This document shows, in pieces, positions 1 to 17,190 of a DNA stretch of 64,000 bases. This DNA comes from Glandiceps talaboti. Taxonomy: Eukaryota; Hemichordata; Enteropneusta; Spengelidae. Every line of letters starts with the position of its first letter. The stretch's first letter is position 1. Location of the stretch: NCBI RefSeq assembly GCF_964340395.1, contig NC_135558.1, forward strand, positions 1,245,001 through 1,309,000, read 5' to 3'. The position numbers and the translations under genes were made by a program. The notes beneath the pieces are model-generated. The model saw nothing but the letters and a program-made list of their open reading frames with translations. It ran no database searches and was not told the origin of the DNA.

Positions 1-39
1 TTTCGATGCTTTTTTGTATTTAATATAAGAGAGACAGAG

Positions 40-187
<148 letters not shown>

Positions 188-507
188 TTTTGAAATGAAT
201 TTACTAATTAAGGGAGTCTTCAGTAAATACAAGGTGGAGGGAACTGGATTATTCATGTATTCAAACTAGTACCGATAACACTGACGTAAACTTTGTCACT
301 GACTGGAGAAGATGTTGTTGATAATGATCGTACAAATGTACACTCGAGTATAGCATGCGTGGCATTGGAATATCGATTTGGAGAGTAGTAAATTAATCCT
401 CGGGTGACAGATTTGATATGCATGATTCATTTATTAGTCTAAAAACAAACACTGCGACCACCTATTTCATTTTCATTTTCATCTATCTTAAAGTTTCTCT
501 ATATATC

Positions 508-535
508 TATCTATCTATCTATCTGTCTGTATATT

Positions 536-606
<71 letters not shown>

Positions 607-616
607 TTCTCTGTCT
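508..616. repeat. (TATC)n then (TGTC)n microsatellite
   Basis: Short TATC run passing into a long TGTC run. It lies just upstream of a possible plus-strand splice acceptor at 678-679. Confidence 0.95.
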
Positions 617-679
617 GTTTTCTTCAAATGCACAAATTCGTTTTACCAGGTTATGTATTTTATTTTCTCTATTTCATAG

Positions 680-894
680 CAATTCGATCCACCAAAATGT
701 TGCCTGGTCTTTCAGTAGTCCTTCTGCCAATGCTAGACACTGGTCTAAGAATTCTCAAAGAATTCAAGCCTGAGGCGCAAAGAAGTTTAGACACTCTTGA
801 CATAATTCAAGCAAATAATGCCGTCCAAAAGATTGTTTTACTTTGTGAAATATTTGCTATACTATGGTTTTATTCTTGGTGCGTTTCATTATGA
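680..894 (+). CDS. possible terminal coding exon of an unidentified plus-strand gene
   Basis: A pyrimidine-rich tract ending in CATAG at 675-679 precedes an open frame of 71 codons, including the TGA at 892-894, entered in phase 1. The peptide begins AIRSTKMLPGLSVVLLPMLD and continues with an amphipathic helical stretch containing ILKEFKPEAQRSLDTLD. It is not a simple-repeat translation, unlike most open frames nearby. I do not recognise the family. If real it is the last exon of a gene whose earlier exons lie left of the window, convergent with gene A. There is no clear polyadenylation signal close by. It could instead be a chance frame or part of an unrecognised repeat. Confidence 0.3.
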
Positions 895-1231
895 ATACGT
901 CATCGCCATATTTACTACTAGGCTAACCATAAAACCCAAACCAGCACTTATAAAATGAGTATTTTAGGAAATTGGGTCAGCTCCTTAATTGTATGGTGTA
1001 TAGTAAAGTTGCTCACCTCGTTTTGACTGGTACTTTTTCCTGGCACTAGCATAAGTCATAGTTAAGGACAAAGCAACGAAATTGCACATATCAAACTCAT
1101 CACCTCACAAATTCCTGAAATTGACATATCTGATACACTATGATCGTTAGTAATAAACTGCACAGATGCAGGATAGTTGCAGTTCTTGGTGAGACGGAGA
1201 TGTTCAACGAAACGATCACCAAGACGACGTA

Positions 1232-1296
<65 letters not shown>

Positions 1297-2100
1297 ACAC
1301 ATATTCACACACACATACATACATACATACATACATACATACATACATACATACATACATACATACATACATACATACATACATACATACATACATACGT
1401 GTGTTAAGACGTCCTAATGCTGATGAAACATTAGTTAAAAAAGACAAATTAATAAATGTAAACTATCATAAAATGGTAAGCAAGCCAACTGACGATGTAT
1501 GAGGTGATAGAGTATTGTTCGATACCCAGTCCAGCTGTTTAATAGAAAAGGTTAATTCTATTTCTAAGCAAACACATGCCAGCAAATAACATTTTTCTCT
1601 ATTTAGGTGTCGATTCGGTACTCGTTTGTTTGTCTCATAGCTTTATTTTTATGATATAATGGTCATTTGGCGGGTACCTCATAAAACGCCTGTCTCGTTG
1701 CGCTCTCTGATAAGAATGAAGAAATACCTAAATGGGGTCATTCTAAAAGAAAATAATGACATTTATTATCAAAGTCTTATTAGCATCCCTGTATTTTGTT
1801 TTTTTAGTCTAAATGTACATTCTATATATATATATAACGCTAAAGTCACCAGGAAATTAATAAATTGTTACACGTTTGTCTAATCTCCGGTATTGTTATA
1901 CAAAGTTGTAAATTTTTAACCGAGTCCAAAAATAGCAGTTTTAATCTGAATAAAATCCCTAGCTTCAGTGACAATTGCAATCGGAGTTAGAACACTGTAT
2001 GAACTACCAGCTTTTACCGGTTTCTTTTACTACTATCATAATTACCATCACCACCGTTAGAGAGCGGAGCAGGTAAACACACGTTTCATCGAGCACAATG
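895..2100. other. non-genic stretch with CA and CATA arrays
   Basis: Apart from the (CA)n run at about 1233-1290 and the (CATA)n run at about 1314-1399, I see no coding exon, RNA gene or recognisable element. Confidence 0.6.
1233..1400. repeat. (CA)n and (CATA)n compound microsatellite
   Basis: About 58 bp of CA repeat, a short interrupted stretch, then about 86 bp of CATA repeat. Confidence 0.95.
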
Positions 2101-2104
2101 ATCA

Positions 2105-2106
<2 letters not shown>

Positions 2107-2136
<30 letters not shown>

Positions 2137-2386
2137 ATGTATGCATGCATGCATGCATGTATGTATGTATGTATGGATGCATGTATGTATGTATGGATGG
2201 ATGGATGGATGGATGGATGGATGGATGTATGTATGTGTGTGTGTGTATGTATGTATGTATGTATGTATGTATGTATGTATGTATGTATGTATGTATGTAT
2301 GTATGTGTGTGTGTATGTATGTATGTATGTATGTATGTATGTATGTATGTATGTATGTATACATGTGTTTGTGTGTGTTGTGTGTG

Positions 2387-2451
<65 letters not shown>

Positions 2452-2452
2452 G
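2107..2452. repeat. compound microsatellite: TGTC, TGCA, TGTA, GGAT, TG
   Basis: Consecutive runs of TGTC, GCAT/GTAT, GGAT, GTAT and finally TG dinucleotides, each differing from the next by one base of the unit. It lies about 115 bp beyond the putative polyadenylation signal of gene A. Confidence 0.95.
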
Positions 2453-2568
2453 TTTCATTGCTTGGCAGAGCACCGAGTTGTGATGTAACCATCTATTCAC
2501 TGATAAGGATAATGTAGGTGTGATGAAATAAGAGCAATCAAGCATTAGGTAGTGATCCCTAAGCTCCC

Positions 2569-2574
2569 TTTATT
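2569..2574 (-). terminator. candidate polyadenylation signal of gene A
   Basis: AATAAA on the minus strand, about 290 bp downstream of the candidate terminal-exon acceptor of gene A (exon edge 2862). Position and strand fit a 3' UTR end. Inference only, because the hexamer is common in AT-rich DNA. Confidence 0.45.
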
Positions 2575-2857
2575 ATTGAACAAACAAATTGAACAAAACT
2601 CGGCAAAGTATAGATATTTAGAATTAGAATGATAAAATGAAAACATTATGAAGTGTGCCAATTATTCAATTTAAAACAAAGACAAGACAATTCAAATCAA
2701 ATCAGAAAACGTTCAAGTTGTAAAATAGATGAATAGACTGATCCCAATCACACAAGCAGACATTAGGTTTTTTTAACACATGACGTGTATTGTAGGTGAT
2801 ATACTACCGGACGTCGGACAACAACGGGGTGATATGATGTGCAGCTATTATAGCCTA

Positions 2858-2862
2858 TTAAC
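2858..2862 (-). CDS. candidate terminal coding remnant of gene A (stop codon)
   Basis: The last Ly6 exon of gene A ends in phase 1 at a good donor. The first downstream acceptor with a pyrimidine tract (minus-strand TTCCTTTTCAG) is followed by GTTAA, so the joined codon is GGT followed at once by TAA. Genes C and D show the same layout (phase-1 donor, then an acceptor followed at once by a stop). The annotated range covers only the coding part of this exon. Confidence 0.4.
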
Positions 2863-3261
2863 CTGAAAAGGAATCCAATTATCCAATTAATTGTCTGGTA
2901 TTCTTCAAGTATATGGTTAATGTATATGTGCACGTGATCACACTATTCAGTTCCATATACATGTATTAGTATTACTTCAAAGCGTCCATTTGCAACCATT
3001 TAGCTTAGCTTCTATCTCATTCATTTGCCCATTCAGCCCCCCCCCTCCCATCCCCGGTTTTGTGTCACAACTTATTCATACGTTTTCTACATACGGGTAA
3101 CTGACATGACGATATTTGTAATGTTTAAATTGAGGTTTGTTGAGATCATTCAGTTTCCATTTACATAGGGTAACCTATACATGTATATGACACTAATCGG
3201 CGTAGCTGGATCTTGGTTTACATTATCATTAAGAATATTGATAAATGTGCTTTGTATTTAC

Positions 3262-7872
<4,611 letters not shown>

Positions 7873-8291
7873 CACGAAAAGTTATAAGTATCTGTGAATG
7901 TAAATCAAAACTACACTTGGATTCAATACACAACAATACGAAATTCCAGGAGCTGTATATCAACTGATTCTAGTTTGGATCATTTGAATTTTTAAAAAAG
8001 GAACAAGGAAATACGAAAAGGAAAGAATTAGATATTCGGAAAAATATTGTTTTCGCTAACATTCAATGTTTGCGTTTTCTGAATTATATTAAAATATGGA
8101 AAAGGGAAAAAAATTAGAGAAAATACAGATCTCATTGTGAACGTTCATTTTCTTACTCGTAGCAAGTCAATTTTATGACATTTGCTAATAAATAATTTGT
8201 TCTGTCTCATGCAGTTTGTCTGCAAAATGGCTGGAGTTTATTGTATGTTTCATTCAGAGGTGTACTCTAGATTGATATGTAATACTGTCAC

Positions 8292-8487
8292 GGATCGGAC
8301 CAATTTTGGAATATTCATTATTTTGGCAATTTCGTCCCAAATTCACTTGTCAAATTGAGCTATGAGAGCCAGGATAGATGATTTGAGTTGTAGCTCAATT
8401 TGAAAAGTAAATTTGATATATTTTTAGAGAAGTGGATGTCCGCACGAAATTGCCTAAATAATAAATATTCGAATACTAGTCCGGGAC
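8292..8487. mobile_element. fold-back element with about 85-bp imperfect arms
   Basis: The left arm (CGGACC, then GAATATTCATTATTTTGGCA, CAAATTGAGCTA) pairs with the right arm (TAGCTCAATTTG, ATTGCCTAAATAATAAATAT, GTCCGG). No coding capacity. It looks like a MITE or fold-back insertion. It lies in intron 1 of gene A if exon 1 is at about 8675. Confidence 0.7.
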
Positions 8488-8674
8488 AATAGTTCTCCAA
8501 TAAAACAAAACAAATTAGGTTTAACATTTTCTGCCAAAAACATCACCACGAGTTTTCGATCTTTTATTTTACTCTTTATTAACGTGAAAATAACTTGTGC
8601 GGGAATGGAGAGCCGATTAAGACCATATAGCATATACTATCATGTACAGAATAGATTTAGTTACAAAAACTTAC

Positions 8675-8790
8675 CTGTGTCTCAAACGTTAGATACACAT
8701 AACTCGAACTTTCAGATACGGACCAGGTGTAATTACCTCGGATTTGTTGATAAATTCAGTATTATTTCTTCGTCATTCACACTTTTAAAG
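8675..8790 (-). promoter_or_regulatory. candidate first noncoding exon and TATA-like promoter of gene A
   Basis: A strong minus-strand donor (CACAG then GTAAGT) at 8674/8675 lies upstream of the acceptor that opens the signal-peptide exon (CATTCACAG, exon edge 7891). A TTTAAA box at 8784-8789 lies a further 100 bp upstream, which would place the start at about 8755-8760. Genes C and D have the same layout. Confidence 0.45.
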
Positions 8791-9673
8791 GTATGAAATT
8801 GATGACGTAATAGTCTTTAAATGACTAGTCAGCACGAGATCCGACAAAGTAATCGTCAATATTGGCAAAACAGGCTGTTGGCGTAAAACCAGCTGTCGAT
8901 CGTAATTCAGACGATAGAAAATAGGGTGGATGACGTAATAAATGCCGTCTGTATCAATATGTTAAAAGATATAAATAACGATGACAGCCAATCAGTTGGT
9001 GTGTAGACGGATTCAGAATCACTTCATTTGAATAAGTTATTCTTATAAATATGATTGTCTACAACCTCTAATCATAAATGATTAAAGTTACTACCAAACT
9101 AGAGATTCTATAGACTTTTAATTAGGCAGCACGATGTTCTTTTTACGTCTCACTCAACGTGTTTTGTTATCAAATACATAAAACACAGTACAGCAATACA
9201 GACAATGATAGCGAGAGAGCATACCGTATTGCAGCTCAGTATGAAAACAAGTCACTGTCGGTTGAGAAAAGTAAAATTCAAACACAAACTGTTTATTTGT
9301 TTGTTCACCGTGAGATAAAATGTGACATTTTACGTGCGTGTGAGCTATAAGTGTCTGTATTTCGTTTGTATCATTCACAACAAAAAGAACTCTGTGTGAG
9401 GCGGGAAAAACAGTGTCGCCAAATTGATACTCTTGAAATGCATAATTACATTTATAACAGATATAAAATACTTCATTGTAGAAATACTTTAAGTTTAAAA
9501 GCCGTACAGGATGGTACTATCAATTGTTAATACAGATGCTACCGAAGTTCGAATGACTAGAGTGTGAAATACGTTTATATGTGACAAGTCTCCATTGAGC
9601 TCGAGTATCATTTAGCTGCGTTTTGACACAAAAAGATCTATTTTAGAATGATAGTTTACAGCTAAAATGATGC

Positions 9674-10036
9674 AGGCTTGGTGTTTCCCTGCATGCAATA
9701 TGGCATTATTACACACCTTCAGACAATTTCTAATGCACAAGAAACAATTACACAGGCGCCGCACACAGTGGGGATGTAGAAGTAGTCAAGTTGATATGTC
9801 GATTATCAGTCAGAAAATAAACAATTGCAGCCATTAAAAGTCCATGTGTAATGTTAAATTTTCATTAGAAGCCTGTTTTTACTGCACTGTGAAAGAATAG
9901 CAATGCTTATCAGTGTTCAATGTGATTGGTTAAATGATCATGCTGTGCTTATTGTGTCTCTGTAATTGCTAGTCTAGGTCGAATTGTGTCTATCTTTGTG
10001 TCAAAAACGTAATTCCCATGATGAAACACCAAGCCT
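9674..10036. mobile_element. MITE-like element with 14-bp terminal inverted repeats
   Basis: Starts AGGCTTGGTGTTTC and ends GAAACACCAAGCCT. Internal pieces recur elsewhere: the part near 9955-10000 (TGTGTCTCTGTAATTG, GTCGAATTGTGTCTA) matches about 40275-40320, and the part near 9712-9800 matches 5330-5420 (CAGACAA, GCACACAGTGGGGA). No coding capacity. The shared pieces suggest a non-autonomous family with at least three partial members here. Confidence 0.6.
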
Positions 10037-10787
10037 ATATCACTTTATGCTGTACAACATTTTCTTCAAGGTTTGATAGTTGGATTTTTCAGTTTAAATA
10101 AAGTGTCGTATTATTAAAAGTGTTGTGAATTTAACCCTCACCTTTATATCGCCATCATTCATGGTGTTAATATGAATGAAATACAATCACACTAGATCGA
10201 GTTTGGTGTTTTTTTATCGTCCACACTTAAACCGGGGTTGTGACTGTTGTTCTGCTGGGTTAAAGTTCAAATGTAAAGGTGGGTGAAATTTCTTTGTACT
10301 CACTAAACAGATGCAAACATCTGTGACAACATACTTAAATCAATACAATATGGATTTTTGGAATCATTTTAATATCTCCCACTTTAACAAAAGCAACATC
10401 TTGTTGACAATCTATTTGACAATGTCAGATTATGACCACTAGTTACGCAGTAATAATAGCGATGGTAAAACCGTCTCCTGTCTAACACTGGGGACACTCT
10501 ATGTAAACATACAAGTGCATGATAGATATTCCTGCCTTGGAAAGTTCAGACAACTTATTTCCTTTACTCCAAGTGAGTTGAGATGTACTAGCAAAAATAA
10601 CATACCGCTAGGATTCACGTAAAGTTTGCTTTAAATTCACTGATATTGAATTATTTGGTTAAATCATGGATGTATTAGGGATATACATTCATGGTTAAAT
10701 ATACAGACGTCACTCCTTTGTCATAACCGGGTAAGCTGATTAGTTGTGTTATCATGTATGTCCACAGACAAGTAAGTTTGTGGTACG

Positions 10788-10870
10788 TATCTCTGTCTCT
10801 GTCTCTGTCTCTGTCTCTGTCTCTGTCTCCATGCCTGTGTCTGTGTCTGTGTCTCTGTATCTGTGTGTGT
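10788..10870. repeat. (CTGTCT)n microsatellite
   Basis: Hexanucleotide CTGTCT/CTGTGT repeats followed by a short TG run. Confidence 0.9.
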
Positions 10871-10962
10871 TACCATGTTTGAGTTTTGATAGATCGATAT
10901 TTTCATTTTGCTTGTTTTGGTATCATAACACCCGACTGTCTAAAATCATGTCATTAAATAAA

Positions 10963-11290
10963 TCCTCTTTCTCCCAAGGGGTCATTTGTTTGCACGCAAC
11001 TAAGTACAAGTTGGTCCTCTTTCTCCCTAGAGGGTATTTGTTTGCACGCAACAAAGTACAAGTTGGTCCCCTTTCTCCATAGGGTATTTGTTTGTACACA
11101 ACTAAATACAAGTTGGTCCTCTTTCTCACTAGGGGATATTTGTTTGTACACAACTAAGTACAAGTTGGTCCTCTTTCTCACTAGAGGGTATTTGTTTGTA
11201 CACAACTAAGTACAAGTTGGTCCTCTTTCTCTCTAGGGGGGTATTTGTTTGTACACAACTCAGTACAAGTTGGTCCTCTTTCTCCCTACG
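10963..11290. repeat. about 52-bp minisatellite, about six copies
   Basis: The unit contains ACAAGTTGGTCCTCTTTCTC, GGGTATTTGTTTG and CACGCAAC or TACACAAC. Copies differ by single bases and small indels. It lies between genes A and B. Confidence 0.9.
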
Positions 11291-12458
11291 TCGTTGTTTG
11301 TGTTGGTTTGTTTCTTTTCATGTTTGTTTTGTGCCATGTGTGACGTCATTAAAAAGTGTTGGAAATCTTACACATCGTAAAGTAAATGTAACCAGACCTG
11401 TTAAGGAATGACGTCATCTAAATTCATCTACGATGCCCATTTATATTTTTGTATTAGACTCAAAACAGACCACACGTGCCCCTTACCGATCCTCTCATTC
11501 GATTAATTAATCTTCAAAGAAATATTGATGTTTTAACGAAATTGAATTGGCATGGCTTTCATATTTCGGTAAAAACACTGAATGTCCAATTACTTTATGT
11601 CTCCTTTTTGTTTTATCTCAACAATTAAATTTATTATGTTGCTTACTAAATCACGTTTCGTCACTGGTACCCATCACATCTATAGCATCACAAATCGGAA
11701 ATTCAATGGTGTTGAAATGTTGGTATCAGGATTTATAGCTGTGACAGTTTTATGCATACACATATTATAGTCAGGATCATAAAGAAAATACACATGCGTA
11801 AACCTGTCAGTGCTCTATGTAAACCTTATACAAACTGTACTCAATTTTAAGGCACATATAAACACAAATACGATATTTCGTGATGTTTTTGTAAGCATTT
11901 ATTTACTAGATAAAATAATGTCTTATGTTGACCCATGCCCCTATAACGACCGTAACATGTCGAATCATTCAATTTCTAAGAAACAAAAACCCATCCGTCT
12001 GTAGAATTGTCCTTTCAGTTGTGTTATATTTATATTATATTATATTGGTATTATATCAAAATTCAAAGGTTAAGATATCTACATATATCTGCCAAAATTT
12101 CAGATTAACTTTGTGGATTTGCTTGGCTCAAAAATATACAATTAGATTCCAAAAAATTACATAGCTTTAATGAAATATAACCCACTGTTGCTATAGTTAC
12201 ACATCGTAACACGAAGATGTAAGATATGCGTAGCATCATCTGAAAGCCCCATATGCCAAGGATTTCCCGTTGTACCTTTAAGGAAAATCAGGTGTAGCAG
12301 CCTCCACATAAAACGCCCTGAATCTGTGATATTATATCTTTACATTTAGTCCTCTAGAGAGAGAAAAAAATATAATGAGAATATTTTATGAAGTAAATAT
12401 ACTAGGTTTCATACATGTAAGAAAAAAATACCAATTACATGAAAACAATGAAATGGCC

Positions 12459-12728
12459 ATATGGATGATAAATGGGTATTCATTTGGGATTTTTAATTCA
12501 TAAAAATAACCCTAGGTGTACCAATTCCTTGTTTGTAACTCAATAAATCGCAAAACATTTGTAAAATTTGTAAATTGTAACAAAATAACAAACTTGTAAC
12601 ACACTTTGTAGCTTTTTGTACTTTATTGAGTTATAAACAGATATTTCACATTGTTTTTCCATATAGGAAAACATTGAGTTGTCTTAAGAATTAAAAATCC
12701 CAAATAAGTACCCATCTGCCATCCATAT
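12459..12728. mobile_element. 270-bp MITE with about 40-bp terminal inverted repeats
   Basis: The left end (ATATGGATG, AATGGGTATTCATTTGGGAT) pairs with the right end (ATCCCAAATAAGTACCCAT, CATCCATAT). An inner inverted pair (TAACTCAATAAA against TTTATTGAGTTA) continues the fold. A second copy with the same termini lies at 51343-51678. No open frame of note. Confidence 0.75.
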
Positions 12729-13403
12729 AACAACTTTAAAGTGCACATAACAAAGAAAATAGTAATACATTACATTATTCTTTAAGAGTGCAATATAGAA
12801 ACATGATTTTGTCAGAAATATTGACTCAATATTAAAGTTTTTGCTGCCATACGAGCATCCAAACAAATGCTGTAATAATGAAATAATAAACTGATTGCTT
12901 CGGTTTAGAGTACAATGAATTATAATAATAAATATTTGCAAATGAAACTCTGGACATGATCATGAGGAATAGCTGAGGGATAATGTTAGGAAGTTTAAGA
13001 AGTTTTTTTGAAAAAAGAATGTTCATCAGCAACAAAGGTTGAGTTCATATGTTTTAGGATGTGTATTTTAATGCATATTAAAAAATACCTTGTTTTCTAC
13101 TTACTGACGCATACTTGATAATCATTTGTAATTACCTGAACTCAGACCTGGCATTAGAATATTTTATAACCGATCCGATGACGTAATTTGTTATACGTAT
13201 AAGAAAATGTCGAGGAAATCCCTACTAGGCAATCAACTGTTATAACAATGTCAGAAGACAATTGCATTGTCGAAGAAAGCATGCAATGACATTAATATTA
13301 TATTACAATAGAGTCATCATACAAGTGCACTGACTTAATAATACGATGTTATTTATTTACTATTATCATAAGTATTCAGTTATTCTAAATTGTACGGTCT
13401 TAC

Positions 13404-16400
13404 CTTTGATATTGGGAATTTTTGAGAAGTCGTTACACAAATTTCCTTCACAACAAATTGTACACTTTTCACCCTTACCAATCTTTACAGGGTCTTTTTT
13501 GCAACGAGCTGGACCAGCCTTCTCACAATCCTAGAAGTTAACAAACATGGTAAAATTATTCTATGATTTATTTTGGAATCTCAAGTTATCAATAAACCGT
13601 TACCAAGATCGTCTTGATTTCATTACATAATTATTTTTCCTTGTCTGTTTATCTTATTCCATATATACATTAATAACACCTTTTTCCGGTTTTGGAACAA
13701 GACTTAGGATACTTCGCGCACTCACTTCCACTGTCAATGTACTATCTTCCTAGTAAATATGATTTAAGTTCAGATGTACAAATATACACACTTTCTTATG
13801 CCAGAATGATAAAAGATTTTTTTAAAGTAAAAATGATATAAAGAATACCTTTTTGCTCTTGCATCCGATAGAGTAGGATAATTTACCTCGTTTGTTACGT
13901 TTAATAGTAGTGGCACATTGTTGCTGAAAATAATAAGTAGATGAGTGTTATGTATTTAAATGGTGTTACTACACTTGGAAATAGTTGGATGGATAAATCC
14001 ATTCATTCATTCATTCATTCATTCATTCATTCATCAATTCATTCATTCATGTCATGTCATGTCATTCATTCATTCATTCATGTCATTCATTCATTCATCA
14101 ATTCATGCATTCATTCATTCGTTCGTTCGTTCGTTCGTTCATTCATTCATTCATGTCATTCATTCATTCATTCATTGATCAATTCATTCATTCCTCATTC
14201 ATTCATTCATTCATTTATTCATTCATTCATTCATTAATCAATCAATTCATTCATGAATTCATTCATGAATTCATTCATTTATTCATTCATTCATTAATCA
14301 ATCAATTCATTCATCAATTCATTCATTCATTCATCAATTCTAAATATTGATGAATACTCCAGTAAACATAAATGAATTGATCTTTTATTCAATCATAGAC
14401 TCTCCCCACCAACATTTGGTCTATCATACAATCAGTCATTTAAGAAAAATACGTCCTGTTCCGCAATTTGTCAAGAAGGTTTTTTTTTAAATGTATTCAT
14501 GGATTTGACAGAATTAGTGTTGGAAATTCTTACAAATAAAAACAAATACTAACAGTTGTCTTCTCACAATGTGGTGGAAATTTATATCCACCGGGATGGC
14601 ATTGTTCTGTAAGTTTTGACCAACCGTCACAGACATGACATTCTGGACCTGAAAGTAAAGCGCAAAACAAAACAGTAGAAATGACATTGACCGTACTGTT
14701 TCTGGACATTAATAACAGATGCATGACAATTTCAAAGAAATTTTGGATTTAGTTTCGATTTTCTGACCAGATTTGAACTCGTGGAGGATTTGCAGCACAA
14801 AGTTGGGAAGGTATTTGCTCCAAAAACAATTCACTATCTATTTTCTAGGAAAAAGTACGTTTCCAATGGAAGACTATTTGTTGTACTTAGTGCTCCATTC
14901 AATATTGTATTAGTACGACTCTTATTAAAGTCAGCCATATCGCTAGACACTCATTTCATTATAACTTCTCTTTTATTTTAATAATTTGGTTATTCTCTTT
15001 AGGCTGATAAAGATACTAACTTTTTATGATTTTTGACACAAACTGAATAATAAGAAGTTTTAGACATTAATATTTTCTCTGGTCTACACGGTTTTAGTCT
15101 CTGTCTCTTTCATCAATGCTCTCCATTTCTTTGTTCTCTATGTTTTCCGACTTGGCTTTATATCATTTTACATGATCTGTATAATGGGTTTGATCTGTGC
15201 AAGAAGATGAACAACTTACCACACTTTTCGTCTTCGCCATTTTTGCAGTTGGGAACACCATTGCATGCCAAGTACCCTAGTATGCAAACACTGTTGTCGC
15301 ATTTGAAGTCGGGGGCGTTGCAATCTAAAATGGAAGTGTTTTTGTCAGCACCGAAAGGAAATAAAATGAATTGAACCTCTAATCGTATTTGATTTGCTGC
15401 GATGTTAAAGCGAGAGGACCCTATATGAACACCCTAGCCAAATACCGTATGTCGTTCTTACTCTAAGTGACCGTGCTTTAGAGAAATCTCTCATTGGAAC
15501 TCGTGCTAGCCAACTTTTATCATCTAAGTAATCTATTAAACTTATAAAATCATTTCTAAAAATTACTAATACCTTTGTCTGGACAATTATCTTCGTCTTC
15601 CTGGTCGGGACAGTCTGGAAACTGGTCGCATTTATAACTTAAAGGAATACACAATCCCGAGTTGCATTGGAACTGATCGTCTGTACAGTCTGATTTATAT
15701 AACCAAACAAATAGAGATATGTAAACTTTAACAACACTTGTGAGGAATAACAATGTTTACCAAAATATCGTACAAAATTACTCATACTGCGATTGAAAAC
15801 TAAATCAGACTGCCACGCATAATTTTCCACTGTAACACGAATGCATATTACAACTTTCATATGTATATAAATATTTCATATTTATCAAGGCTTGTGGCAA
15901 ACAGTTGAGAGTGAAAAGTGAAAAGTGAAAAGTGAAAAGTGAAAAATACCTAGATAAAACAAATGTTGTGCCGCCATTTTCCAGCATTGAGTATTTCTAA
16001 TACGTTGTCTTAACCTGGCTACTGTGACCCATCATGATACCAATAATTAGACATGATTGTACCGATAAGATAGAGGTCAATTTATCTATAAGTAGTAGAC
16101 TAATAACCTGAGGACTGGTCGAGTTTGTGAAGCAGATTTTGGGCACAGACAAGGAAAAAAACATTTCTTGTCTGTGTTTAAGTTTAGGGTGCGGACCCCA
16201 AAATCAATTTACTCGGATTTATATTACCACATTATGTGTACAGCTACACAAATATGTTTATCAAGAGGTGATTCAATACTGTCGAGGATGTATGCTATTA
16301 CAAGTGTATAATTATATCTAATAAAACATTTTTTTTAAAGTTCCAGTAGCTTTAAAAGAAGTTTGAATGTAAGCATTGGTTTCGATGTAAGCTTGCTAGA

Positions 16401-17160
16401 TGGCGACACAAAGAGTTCGCATACACTATATATGAAAAATGATTATTGGATAATTTCTGCACTGGTATTCTTTGCATTTTATATATAATAGTCATGACAA
16501 GGTAAATAATATTTGAATGTAAACATCATAGTGACACAAGTAAGGTAATATTATTGCATCTGCACAAAAGTGTTTTTTATGTAATTTGCAAGAAGCAGGG
16601 CAACAAATACATGTACGTGGCATCATACATTCACATCAGTTGGAAGAAGTAGGCAGAGACACACCTTGAATGTTACCCGAACTGAAATTATGATAAAACT
16701 GTTTTTGAAATCCGTGAATTGTTATAATTGCAGAACATTTTCTTAAAGTCAATGACAGTTGAAATGATGTGAATATTGACTTAGAATTAACACGTTGGTT
16801 TTAATAGACAATTGAAAAACTTGATAATGGGAAACTCTTTAACGAGGGGACATATCAACGGCATGATTGGTTGGGGTGTTATATATGTCTAAATAGTAAC
16901 CATGGTAAAAGAGCCAGGAAAAAGCCATCATTTAAATATTATTTTTATGAAAATGTTCTAAATCAACAAATCAATATGATTTCAAGTTTTATCCCCATTC
17001 CCCAGCCCTACCAACCCCGACCCAACCCACCCCCATATATTAGGATGTCACTATTTGAATTGTCATTATCATAACAAGACATACCAGCAGATGCTCCCTT
17101 GAAGAGATTTACTGAAGCGACAACTATCCATACGGTGAAAAGTGTGTATATGTATGCCAT
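13404..17160 (-). CDS. gene B: secreted two-LDLa plus Ly6/uPAR-like protein
   Basis: Six coding exons in transcript order: 17160-17085, 15689-15573, 15324-15220, 14648-14554, 13923-13849, 13530-13404, about 198 codons. The first encodes a signal peptide starting [17 protein letters not shown] and ending near GASA. LDLa 1 ([13 protein letters not shown] to DQEDEDNC) is canonical. LDLa 2 has all six Cys but reads [15 protein letters not shown], so three Asp of the usual CDG-DC-DG motif are Asn, which may weaken calcium binding. The Ly6 exons carry [12 protein letters not shown], an ATTIKRN segment with the GC pair, and the closing [12 protein letters not shown]. Phases match gene A exactly. The 5' UTR acceptor (TTTCAG) has its exon edge at 17190. 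The terminal exon is uncertain: minus-strand acceptors with exon edges at 13135 (giving GNYK and a stop) or 12353 (giving ED and a stop) both keep phase. Confidence 0.83.
13990..14345. repeat. (ATTC)n microsatellite with ATCA and GTTC interruptions
   Basis: ATTC-type repeats interrupted by GTCAT, GTTCG and ATCAATC variants. It lies in the intron between the first two Ly6 exons of gene B. Confidence 0.95.
16150..16330 (-). repeat. interspersed repeat copy related to 39960-40345
   Basis: On the minus strand it matches the 40140-40250 segment: GTATTGAATCACCT, TTTGTGTAGCTGTACACATA, then GATTTTGGGGT against GAGTTTTGGGT. Located in the first coding intron of gene B. Confidence 0.6.
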
Positions 17161-17190
17161 TCTGTCAACTTCAACGGTAATAAACAGAAC

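Noticed and set aside
2004-2545. Overlapping open frames on both strands rich in His-Thr or Val-Cys
   Set aside because: They are translations of CATA/CA and TGTA/TG microsatellites, open in several frames at once, with no non-repeat protein sequence.
12684-13035. Hydrophobic minus-strand frames downstream of gene B, as possible C-terminal membrane exons
   Set aside because: They overlap the MITE at 12459-12728, and no phase-1 acceptor joins them convincingly to gene B.
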